From a virus, in IMG/VR virus record IMGVR_UViG_3300021335_000083, positions 1 through 25,264 of that record: a DNA stretch of 25,264 nt; one strand, 5' to 3'. The position numbers were made by a program, and so were the translations under genes. Shown piece after piece: positions 14,155-21,435 of this stretch. The notes beneath the pieces were generated by a model that worked only from the letters and a program-made list of their open reading frames with translations, did no database searches and was not told the origin of the DNA. Within the stretch, counting starts at the first letter, position 1. The number at the start of each line of letters is the position of its first letter.

Positions 14155-14682
14155 TTATTCGAAAATAGTTTGGTCAGAAAAAACTGTTTTATCGTTAACA
14201 ACCAAAGAAGCAATTCCGCTTTGAGTGTTTAGTGTGATGTTAACATAAGACTTTTCAGAAGTTCCTGTACCACTGTTAGCTTCATAATTCATTGTTAATC
14301 CATCCATCCACCCAGATATAGTGACAGTATCGTTGTTATGTAAAAGAATGCAGCAGATGTCTTCTCTGCGACTCATAAGGTCTATTTGGTTAACCTTGTT
14401 GTCTATTGCTGGGGACTGAATGGTAATATCAGTAGTAATAACACCCAATCCACTTGTGGTGCTTTTATTTTCTGTAAAAGTTGTAGTACCGTCTTTTGGA
14501 TTATGAGCAAAAGTTACGGTGTTTAGAGTATCTACTTGAGTTACTTGTGTCTCATCTAAAGGGTCAAAAGTAATCGTCAAGTCTTTTTGTAATAGTAAGA
14601 TAGCTTTCTTGATACCACCCGTAACTCTCTTGCTACAGTTAATATCAATATCGCTTAATAAAATAGAACAGTTGAAAGCCAT
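14155..14682 (-). CDS. Second tail-tube-like virion protein, 175 aa
   Basis: It is a clear paralogue of the protein at 14750-15280: same length, same N-terminal Cys pair (C5 and C16 against C3 and C14), a matching DI-x3-C and GGI start, a KDG-x3-F-x-E strand in the middle, and a NSGTG-x2-EK-x5-LTL-like C-terminal signature (NSGTGTSEKSYVNITLN). The fold appears beta-rich. It could be a minor tube, tail-terminator-side or tail-tip adaptor ring made from a duplicated tube gene. It follows a strong terminator, so it is probably made in smaller amount than its paralogue. Codon use also looks less biased. Confidence 0.55.
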   Translation of the reverse strand: MAFNCSILLSDIDINCSKRVTGGIKKAILLLQKDLTITFDPLDETQVTQVDTLNTVTFAHNPKDGTTTFTENKSTTSGLGVITTDITIQSPAIDNKVNQIDLMSRREDICCILLHNNDTVTISGWMDGLTMNYEANSGTGTSEKSYVNITLNTQSGIASLVVNDKTVFSDQTIFE

Positions 14683-14690
14683 ATTTTTTT

Positions 14691-14724
14691 AAAATAAAAA
14701 GGGGCAGGGTTTTAGCCCTACCCC
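14691..14724 (-). terminator. Terminator after the tube-like gene
   Basis: Reading the minus strand, GGGGTAGGG (14724-14716) pairs with CCCTGCCCC (14709-14701) around a six-base loop and is followed by TTTTTATTTT (14700-14691). The single irregular pair is a U-G wobble on the minus-strand RNA but would be a C-A mismatch on plus-strand RNA, so the stem is better built for the minus strand. It lies 25 nt after the tube-like stop and should limit read-through into the fibre genes. Confidence 0.85.
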
Positions 14725-14749
14725 TTGTGTTAATTTACAAGATTTGCTA

Positions 14750-15280
14750 TTAAGCAGTTGCAGTAGCAAAGTCAGCAGCATCAATGCTGTAAGCAAGACC
14801 TTGCTCGTCACCAGTCAATGTCAATTGGAAACGGTTCTTTTCAGCACGACCAGTTCCAGAATTAGCATCAACAGTACCAGCGTATAGTCCGTAATCCAAA
14901 CCTACAACGTGGTAAGTTCCAGCAGCAGTTTCTACAAAGGCAACCAATTCCGCGCCACCTTTAGAGATGTTGTTCAAAGCAGTGATTTTGTCAGCAGTCA
15001 TTTTAGGAAGCTCTACAGAAATAGTAGGAATAGTAGCAACGATACCATCGGCAGCTACAGTTTTTACTTCGCTAAATACAGAAAAACCATCTTTGTTGTT
15101 AAAAGAAATTTGCGAAACACCAGTTACAGCAGTTGCAGCAGTGATAGCACGGTTGGCAGAATCTAATGTCAAAGCAGCTTCAGCATCAACTTTGTTAGCG
15201 ATGTGAAGTTCAATGATACCACCAATTGCTACGTCATCACAAGAGTAAGAGATGTCAGCAAGAGTTACAGTACAAGCCAT
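14750..15280 (-). CDS. Major tail tube-like protein, 176 aa
   Basis: This Ala/Thr/Val-rich, beta-rich protein lies immediately after the capsid gene and is flanked by hairpins on both sides, the setting of a highly expressed virion protein. Its many C- and A-ending codons (for example repeated GCA/GCT Ala and GAC) fit high expression. The C-terminal NSGTGRAEKNRFQLTLTG strand resembles tail-tube-type closing strands. Two N-terminal Cys (C3, C14) are shared with its paralogue. The presence of a 1,099-residue tape measure means that a tube protein must exist, and this is the best candidate here. A capsid decoration protein is the alternative. Confidence 0.55.
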   Translation of the reverse strand: MACTVTLADISYSCDDVAIGGIIELHIANKVDAEAALTLDSANRAITAATAVTGVSQISFNNKDGFSVFSEVKTVAADGIVATIPTISVELPKMTADKITALNNISKGGAELVAFVETAAGTYHVVGLDYGLYAGTVDANSGTGRAEKNRFQLTLTGDEQGLAYSIDAADFATATA

Positions 15281-15298
15281 TTGTTATAAGGTATTAAA

Positions 15299-15318
15299 GG
15301 AAGGGCCGTAGCCCTTCC
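15299..15318 (-). terminator. Hairpin with UACG tetraloop after the capsid gene
   Basis: On the minus strand GGAAGGGC (15318-15311) pairs perfectly with GCCCTTCC (15306-15299) around the loop TACG. A C(UACG)G loop belongs to the very stable UNCG class. It is followed by TTTAATAC, a short and poor U-tract, so it may be a partial terminator or a 3'-end stabiliser that separates capsid and tube messages. It ends 18 nt before the tube start at 15280. Confidence 0.65.
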
Positions 15319-15334
15319 GTTATTAATCAATTAA

Positions 15335-16228
15335 TTATGCGAAGTTCTTAGCGTAGACAATCTCTTCACCTTTCAAGTAAGAGAAGCCTAACTTGAACTG
15401 TCCCCAAATCTTATCAGAAGACAATTCAGCTTCGTACTTCATATCGATAGCACGAACATCGTTGTAATCGTCAGTCAACATCACCAAGTTTTGTGGTGCG
15501 CTGATGAAGAACTCATTCGCAGGCAAAGAAGCCATATGTACAACTTCCATACCGTAGTAGTTAGGAATACCACCTTCTACAACACCTTGAGGAGTAGTAG
15601 TGTACAAACCAGCGATAGCGATTTGGTAAGCTTGCATAGCAGCAGTACCCAAGAAGTAAGCTGGTTTGAAATCACGGTCAGCATCACCGTAAACAGCAGC
15701 CAACATAACGTCACTCATAGTTTCGTAAGCACCTTCCATCAAAGAAAGTACGTTAGAAGAAGAGATAGTAGCGTTAGTATCGTAGTCTAATACAGCAGCA
15801 TCAGAACCGAATTCTGTAGTCAATTCAGTACCAGCCAATTCCAATGCTTTTTGAGCAGACAATTTAGCGAAGTAGTCGAATACCCAGTCTTTGAATTCAG
15901 CATCCATAGTCTCTGGGTTGTGCTGACCTTGCTTCAACAACAAGCCACGGTAAGAAGACTCAAGAGCATCTTTACAGTTTAGGAAAGCCCACTTGTAAGT
16001 TTCAACAGTCATCTCTTTTTCACCTACTGAAGCAGTAGACTGAGAATCAAAAACACACAAGTCGTTACCAAAGGTAAGAGATGCATCAAAAATAGGCACG
16101 TTTACTTTTGCCTTAACACCATCAATAAGACGGAAGCGGTTCAATACAGCCGCTGATTTTACCATTGCATCGATGAACAAGTCTGGACGTCTGTCACCGT
16201 ATGGCAAATTTGAAATAGAAATACTCAT
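15335..16228 (-). CDS. Major capsid protein candidate, 297 aa
   Basis: The gene lies directly after the protease-scaffold gene, the usual place for the HK97-fold major capsid protein, and the length is right for a compact one. The middle looks helical with long strands near the end (FKLGFSYLKGEEIVYAKNFA). Segments such as GAYETMSDVMLAAVYGDADR and NEFFISAPQNLVMLTDDYND read like the peripheral domain and the long strand of capsid proteins. Codon choice is biased toward C-ending codons for Phe, Tyr and Asn, more than in the tape measure or tail-tip genes, as expected for the most abundant protein. No N-terminal delta-domain is obvious, consistent with a separate scaffold. Confidence 0.72.
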   Translation of the reverse strand: MSISISNLPYGDRRPDLFIDAMVKSAAVLNRFRLIDGVKAKVNVPIFDASLTFGNDLCVFDSQSTASVGEKEMTVETYKWAFLNCKDALESSYRGLLLKQGQHNPETMDAEFKDWVFDYFAKLSAQKALELAGTELTTEFGSDAAVLDYDTNATISSSNVLSLMEGAYETMSDVMLAAVYGDADRDFKPAYFLGTAAMQAYQIAIAGLYTTTPQGVVEGGIPNYYGMEVVHMASLPANEFFISAPQNLVMLTDDYNDVRAIDMKYEAELSSDKIWGQFKLGFSYLKGEEIVYAKNFA

Positions 16229-16273
16229 TTTATATGAATTTTAAAAAAGTTCGTTTTACTTAATTTACAATAA

Positions 16274-17350
16274 TTACTTGCGGTTAAAGAAGTTATTAAT
16301 CATATTAACCTTTTCGGGAGTAATACCATTAAAAACTACTGTCTTATCTTCTACTGTTTCTTCAACTTCTTCCGCTTTTTGTTCAGCAGCAAATGCTTCT
16401 TCAACTTCAGCTTCGTTAGTTTCTTCTTCAGCAGATAGTTGCTCTTCAACTTCTTGAGTTGCAGCCTCAAATTCTTCAGCCATTTCCTCAGTTGTTTCTT
16501 CAGCAACTTGCTCGGTCATTTCTTCCTGTACTTCTGGAGCTGATTCCTCAGATTCCTCGTACACTTTTTCTTCATCTTCAGTATGCTCGGCCATCTCTTT
16601 TTCTTCAGATGTACCCATACTTTCAATGTGCTTTTGAATCATTTCGATAGCAGACTTTAGGTCTTCAACGCCAGCGAACTTATCCTCAAAAGATGTCAAT
16701 GCTTCAAGGAGTACGTTGTTTTCGTTCTCCAAAGCTTCAATGCGTGCCTCGTACTTGTTAGCCATTGCCTCAAATTGAGCCTCTAGTTTACCAAGTTCTT
16801 TGGCGAAAGCAAATTCATTCATTTGTTCGTTATTATTTGTTGGTTTAATATCAGCTTTAATCTCAATAGAGAAACCATTAATCTCTCCACTTTTGATTGC
16901 AGTGAATAATTCGTCAGACTCAATCTTTGCCTTAACGAATACGGTTCCGTTTGGTAAATCATAACCATAGTCTTTTGACTTATCATTATCACTTTCTTTC
17001 ATCCAAACTTCAAGCATTACCACATCATCAGTATCGTATGAGTGGTTAACACCAAATGCGTTAAATAGTCCTTCCTTAGAATACTTGTACATAATCTCAC
17101 GGATAGTTTCTTCCGTAAATCTTACATAGTAATATCCCATATCTGGACTAAATCGTAGAATCTCCTTATTAGGAATCATAATAGGTCCTACGACTTCTTT
17201 CTTTTCTTCATTAGAAAACATTTGAATTTTCTTTACCTCATTAAAGTAGATAAAGTTTTCTTCAATAGCTGGTTTGTCTACAAGAGAAATCTTATACATT
17301 CCTTGTGCAATGTCCTCTAATGATATATCAAATAATGGTAAGTTATCCAT
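16274..17350 (-). CDS. XkdF-type prohead protease fused to acidic scaffold, 358 aa
   Basis: The start is ATG 17350 (MDNLPLFDISLED), which makes an 8-nt ATGGATAA overlap with the upstream gene. Residues 1-165 form a phage maturation protease of the XkdF/HK97 assemblin class: KISLVDKPAIEENF (20-33), VVGPIMIPN (53-61), a His in FGVNHSYD (H103) and a Ser in EINGFSIE (S161), the expected His-Ser pair. Residues about 175-255 are a coiled coil, and 270-335 are extremely Glu-rich, ending in a basic TPEKVNMINNFFNRK tail that suits capsid-shell contact. The protein thus combines protease and scaffold. An in-frame ATG at 16822 (M177, MNEFAF) could give a separate 182-residue scaffold. Confidence 0.75.
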   Translation of the reverse strand: MDNLPLFDISLEDIAQGMYKISLVDKPAIEENFIYFNEVKKIQMFSNEEKKEVVGPIMIPNKEILRFSPDMGYYYVRFTEETIREIMYKYSKEGLFNAFGVNHSYDTDDVVMLEVWMKESDNDKSKDYGYDLPNGTVFVKAKIESDELFTAIKSGEINGFSIEIKADIKPTNNNEQMNEFAFAKELGKLEAQFEAMANKYEARIEALENENNVLLEALTSFEDKFAGVEDLKSAIEMIQKHIESMGTSEEKEMAEHTEDEEKVYEESEESAPEVQEEMTEQVAEETTEEMAEEFEAATQEVEEQLSAEEETNEAEVEEAFAAEQKAEEVEETVEDKTVVFNGITPEKVNMINNFFNRK

Positions 17351-18119
17351 TCTTTTTACTTCTTTTATGCCAACTCGGTAGCAAGTCATTATCTTGTGTG
17401 TACTTTGGGTTAGAAGGTTTTCCATTCTTAACTAAGTACATAAATGCGTTTAATCGTGCAAGTCCCCATTGTACCGCTGAGGTAACTTTAGGACTGTGGG
17501 AGGTGTTGTACGCGCCCATACCTCGTAGTACGACTCTTTTTGCAGCACCAACCCCAATCTTTTTTTTAGGGTATTTTTGGTTATAAGCATTAACCTTATT
17601 AGTTATTTGCTTAATAATCGTAGGAGAAAGTTTTCCACCGCTTCCAACGCCTTTAGGATTGCTCTCAGGAGTTTTGCTTTTAGGAGCTTTGGGAGATTTA
17701 CTAATGCTTCCATCGCTTCCTTGAGTAGCGTAATCATCCTTGACTTTACGGTCACCCCACGGGAGGTCAGCGACATCAGCACTTGCCTTAACTGTTCCTT
17801 TTCGTATGCTCTCAGCTTTTCTAATCGCCCAGTTAATTCCGCTTGTGCCTCCCCAGCCGAGCCAAGCAACATACCCTCTATCTTTCCAAGGAGTGTCCTT
17901 ATACTTAGGGTCAATTTCAGCATTTTTTCTATGGCGATTAAACGCAGCCATTCTAGCAATAGTGTCATAGCTTAACTTTCTTTTTGATGCTAATTGTCTT
18001 GCACGAGTCCAACCCACTGAAGTCATTCCTTTAACTTCATCACCATACTTCTCCTTCCACGCAAGAACTTTCTTTGCGTTGTTAGTAGCAGATTGTGGAT
18101 AGTCGTTATATGTAGCCAT
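17343..18119 (-). CDS. Two-domain phage protein of unknown function, 258 aa
   Basis: The N-terminal block (1-110) has a dense conserved-looking series: NNAKKVLAWKEKYGDEVKGM, VGWTRARQLASK, LSYDTIARMAAFNRHRKN and DRGYVAWLGWGGTSGINWA. Such W/R/G-rich blocks occur alone or fused to head maturation proteins in phages. A Ser/Lys/Pro linker (about 125-160) joins a second block (about 165-258) with GVGAAKRVVLRGMGAYNTSH and VQWGLARLNAFMYLVKNG. The positive charge suggests nucleic-acid or scaffold contact. It lies directly before the protease-scaffold gene, so a head-assembly role is likely. The start is the only good ATG, 6 nt downstream of a TTGTAAATTA element. Antisense frames in 17577-17975 are shadows. 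Confidence 0.6.
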   Translation of the reverse strand: MATYNDYPQSATNNAKKVLAWKEKYGDEVKGMTSVGWTRARQLASKRKLSYDTIARMAAFNRHRKNAEIDPKYKDTPWKDRGYVAWLGWGGTSGINWAIRKAESIRKGTVKASADVADLPWGDRKVKDDYATQGSDGSISKSPKAPKSKTPESNPKGVGSGGKLSPTIIKQITNKVNAYNQKYPKKKIGVGAAKRVVLRGMGAYNTSHSPKVTSAVQWGLARLNAFMYLVKNGKPSNPKYTQDNDLLPSWHKRSKKNG

Positions 18120-18134
18120 CGTATTAATTTACAA

Positions 18135-20870
18135 TTATCTTAATAACCCTTCTATTGTCAAGTATGCGTAATCCTCATATACAGGACCCGTTGCGCTTTT
18201 TACATATATTCTTCCACCAGTCATAACACTTGATGTAAATTCAGCTAAAAAGAAATTTAGATTGTTTAATTCAGTAGTAGGAACAACCATATTAAACTCA
18301 ATTTTAGGTAGGTTTGATTGGCTTATTTTTTCAGAAACTTCAAATATCTCAGTATAAGTATCTGTTGGATTCCCAGATTCATTTTCAAATGCTAAATCCC
18401 AACCAGCTGTATTTACATTTGACAATCTTCCGTTAAAAACGTGTTTGCCGCCTAAGTTTGAAGCAGTTGGTCCCCATTGGTTATTGCTATAGACTCTTTG
18501 TGTCTCAGTAGACATATCTGGAACCGTTCCTCTTTGAAGCATATATGGTACAAGAAGATTAGTTTTATATAGAGGTTTATCTATATATGCAAATCTAAAA
18601 CCAATATCAGAGTTTTGTGTAAATATATTTGGCGTAAATCCTAATTGTGTTGAACTAAAAATACCTAAATTTGAATCATCAATAACTCCCTCAGCATCAT
18701 CGCCACAAACAGAATTAAAATATATAGATGATTCTAAATCAATCTTTAAGTCAACGATTCCATCTTTAGATATTTCTTGTGTTGTGGAGCCGAATATAAT
18801 CCCATCATTGTTTAAATCATCATAAAACAAATTATAGTCTTTATTATTAAGGCTTAATGTCTTAACTTTATCTCCATTATTTGTAATCTTAAAAGACTTT
18901 ATATCATCAATGTATTGATTAATATTGCTTGTAGATGAACGCAATGAAAATATAGGGTCTATCCTAAGTATATGTTCTCCAGAGTTGTCATCAAAGTCAT
19001 AAAACAAGCTACAGTCAAATCTTTTTGCAATATTCAATAAAACATCTGAAACATTATATGGACAAGTTTTTATGATTGACTCTTGTAATATATACTCATC
19101 ACTATTTTTATATGGAAGAAAATCCTCATTGGCTACAAATATTACATTTAATTGACCGTAATCGCCAGAACCATCTGGTTCGCCAAATCTTGTTATAGCT
19201 TTTCTTATATCGTTTTCATTAAATAATGCAGTCGATGAGGCAGACGCATACTTTATACCTCCTTGAACAGTATTAAAAGCTGTAGCATAAGTAATCTTTA
19301 ATTCACCATCAATAGGTTTTATGTAATAGTTTACAGAGTATTCACTACCACTATTAATAAATATCTCCTCAGATGGCATATACGCTGTAAAAGGTTCAAA
19401 TACTAATGTATCATATACAGGACCATTTGGAGCATAAAGTATTGTTGAATCATCAAGTGGGTCTAGATAATCTGGTGGGTCAGCAGCGTTAAATTTGTTT
19501 GAATATCCATTTGCTACTGTAAGCACATTCGACATATCAAGAACCAAATCATCACCCTGCGAATCTTGCATAGTGATTTCCTTTACTTGAATTCCATCTG
19601 CCCATATTCCAATACACACATTAAATTCCATCGTACTATCTGGGTCATTAAATAGTATGTCACCCACCATTAAGTCCTCTTGTATAACGGGTATTTCATA
19701 TTTAGCTTCGGCTATAGTAGCTTGTGTACCAGATGCTATAGTTATGGCTGAATTAAAAGAAACTTTTGGCGCAAAAAATCCTCTTATATAATTACAATCA
19801 ATGTTTGGAAAAACTCCCTCACAAGGATAAAATCCCATACGTTTTTCTACTCCCCATTCTTGTATGTTTGGATAAATAGGATTACCCTCTCCATCCGTTC
19901 CATAATTACCAGATGTTTCAGTAGAACTAAACCATTTAGTATAAAATAGTTTTCTATCTTGATTTAAATCTACCTTTGCCTCAAGGCTTTCATTTGGAGA
20001 TGCCCAAGCAGGAGATTGTCTGACGGTAAATGTTCTTGTATTTACATCACTTTTAGCCAGTAACTTCGATGGTATAACCATCTGAAGCTTTTCGGGTTGC
20101 ATATCTGTAAATAAGGGATTATTTACAAAGTTACCAACAGCAAATAACCGAGAGTCTATTCTAAACGGAAAATTTATTGGGTCACCTATGTATCTTGCTA
20201 AGTAATCAAAAAATCTTTGAACGCTAAACACAGGCATAATACCCGCTCTGTCTATGCCTATACCATACTCTACAAACTGCCTTGCAGCATAATTGTATTT
20301 GCCTTTAACATCGTTAACAAAGTCAACGTATGGGAATGATATTGCTTTAGAAGGGTCTGGATTCTGACCAATAATACCAGCTTCACCAGGGTCTGTAGGG
20401 TCGTTGGTTTTTTTAAGAAAAGTAGAGAATGTCTTTCTTTGAGTAAAGAATGAATCATCATATATTGTTCCTAAATTAACCTCTTTTATTTGGGATAGAT
20501 ATTTAGATATGTAATCTTTTAAAACTATCTCAAGGTAAGGTTCTGATGAATTATATTCAACAGATGATACATTTAAAATTCCAGCTATTGTAGAATTTTG
20601 ATTACCATATATCGTTAAAATAAAATAAAAATCATCTCTTGGAAAGTCAGCACCAGTATCTGATGAAGGCTCAAAGTTAAAGACGTTTGCACTTTTATTA
20701 TTTTCAGTAAGTGGTATTCTTAAATCAGTGTAAAAAGGAATTTTTACTTTGTCTATATCTATATCATCATAGAATTCAACATCGTAATCTAATTCTTGTT
20801 TTGGGAATAAGTCAACAGCGTAATAACTATTAGCACTATTGTCTCTACTTATTTCTAACTTAAAATCCAT
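18135..20870 (-). CDS. Large tail-tip or baseplate protein, 911 aa
   Basis: A beta-rich protein with no membrane segments, encoded second after the tape measure, the usual place for tail-tip hub proteins. The N-terminus (MDFKLEISRDNSANSYYAVD) leads into strand-rich repeats. A middle part has FDCSLFYDFDDNSGEHILR, which reads like the barrel section of phage tail hub or tail-associated proteins. The C-terminus (EDYAYLTIEGLLR) is strand-like. I see no lysozyme, CHAP or other peptidoglycan-hydrolase motif. It may combine distal-tail and Tal-like functions. This assignment comes from position, size and texture. The next gene upstream ends 1 nt before its ATG. Confidence 0.5.
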   Translation of the reverse strand: MDFKLEISRDNSANSYYAVDLFPKQELDYDVEFYDDIDIDKVKIPFYTDLRIPLTENNKSANVFNFEPSSDTGADFPRDDFYFILTIYGNQNSTIAGILNVSSVEYNSSEPYLEIVLKDYISKYLSQIKEVNLGTIYDDSFFTQRKTFSTFLKKTNDPTDPGEAGIIGQNPDPSKAISFPYVDFVNDVKGKYNYAARQFVEYGIGIDRAGIMPVFSVQRFFDYLARYIGDPINFPFRIDSRLFAVGNFVNNPLFTDMQPEKLQMVIPSKLLAKSDVNTRTFTVRQSPAWASPNESLEAKVDLNQDRKLFYTKWFSSTETSGNYGTDGEGNPIYPNIQEWGVEKRMGFYPCEGVFPNIDCNYIRGFFAPKVSFNSAITIASGTQATIAEAKYEIPVIQEDLMVGDILFNDPDSTMEFNVCIGIWADGIQVKEITMQDSQGDDLVLDMSNVLTVANGYSNKFNAADPPDYLDPLDDSTILYAPNGPVYDTLVFEPFTAYMPSEEIFINSGSEYSVNYYIKPIDGELKITYATAFNTVQGGIKYASASSTALFNENDIRKAITRFGEPDGSGDYGQLNVIFVANEDFLPYKNSDEYILQESIIKTCPYNVSDVLLNIAKRFDCSLFYDFDDNSGEHILRIDPIFSLRSSTSNINQYIDDIKSFKITNNGDKVKTLSLNNKDYNLFYDDLNNDGIIFGSTTQEISKDGIVDLKIDLESSIYFNSVCGDDAEGVIDDSNLGIFSSTQLGFTPNIFTQNSDIGFRFAYIDKPLYKTNLLVPYMLQRGTVPDMSTETQRVYSNNQWGPTASNLGGKHVFNGRLSNVNTAGWDLAFENESGNPTDTYTEIFEVSEKISQSNLPKIEFNMVVPTTELNNLNFFLAEFTSSVMTGGRIYVKSATGPVYEDYAYLTIEGLLR

Positions 20871-20871
20871 A

Positions 20872-21435
20872 TTAACGTGTAGCTATATTAAATTCTAATG
20901 AAGACTTAAATTTATTGTTTAGTATTTCAAAATCACTACCAGAAAATCCAACGCCATATGCTACGGATTCGCAAGTATCAACAAAAACTAATTCATTAGA
21001 TAATATAAGGTCTTTTACGGACTTGTATTGAGTGTTTCGGAAATATTCTCTTCTCTTGTTATTAACAACCAAACGGTAATCAACAGAGCTTGAATATGGT
21101 TTATACGCATCAGAATAAAGACCTCTTTTAACACTAGTTAAAATTCTGTATGTTTGAACATCATTGAATATAATGTCTGCGTTTGCATCCCAATGTCTTG
21201 ATTGATTGGATGAAAAGTTTGAAGGCACGCCTGTGTATACCTCGTTATCAAACTGAAACAATCTTGAACTAGTATTGATGCAAATTGCATATACACCTTT
21301 AACATCGCTATAAGGTATATATACTGCATCATTAAGCAAGAATGTGCCAGATGATATGGTGAATGTGTTTGAGCTTTGTAGAGTAGCGGAAAACGTCTCT
21401 GTATCGGGACCGCTATAAAAAAGGTAATCAGCCAT
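20872..21435 (-). CDS. Putative distal tail protein, 187 aa
   Basis: The gene is coupled to the tape measure by TAATG at 21435 and followed 1 nt later by the tail-tip gene, a position held by distal-tail (Dit) proteins in many siphoviruses. The sequence is beta-rich with polar loops (YLFYSGPDTETFSATLQSS) and has a basic middle (RLVVNNKRREYFRNTQYKS). The C-terminal strand is SSLEFNIATR. No known motif is evident and the length is short for a Dit, so a small tail-tip adaptor is also possible. Confidence 0.45.
   Translation of the reverse strand: MADYLFYSGPDTETFSATLQSSNTFTISSGTFLLNDAVYIPYSDVKGVYAICINTSSRLFQFDNEVYTGVPSNFSSNQSRHWDANADIIFNDVQTYRILTSVKRGLYSDAYKPYSSSVDYRLVVNNKRREYFRNTQYKSVKDLILSNELVFVDTCESVAYGVGFSGSDFEILNNKFKSSLEFNIATR

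Noticed and set aside
17351-17425. Upstream in-frame ATG at 17425 for the protease-scaffold gene
   Set aside because: It would overlap the previous gene by 83 nt, while ATG 17350 gives the recurring 8-nt ATGGATAA junction and an N-terminus that begins at the protease domain.
17577-17975. Long open frames on both strands (132 aa on plus; 121 aa on minus) inside the 258-residue gene
   Set aside because: They are Ser/Ile- or Leu/Arg-rich translations of a region already explained by a well-patterned protein; no neighbour-like spacing or starts.
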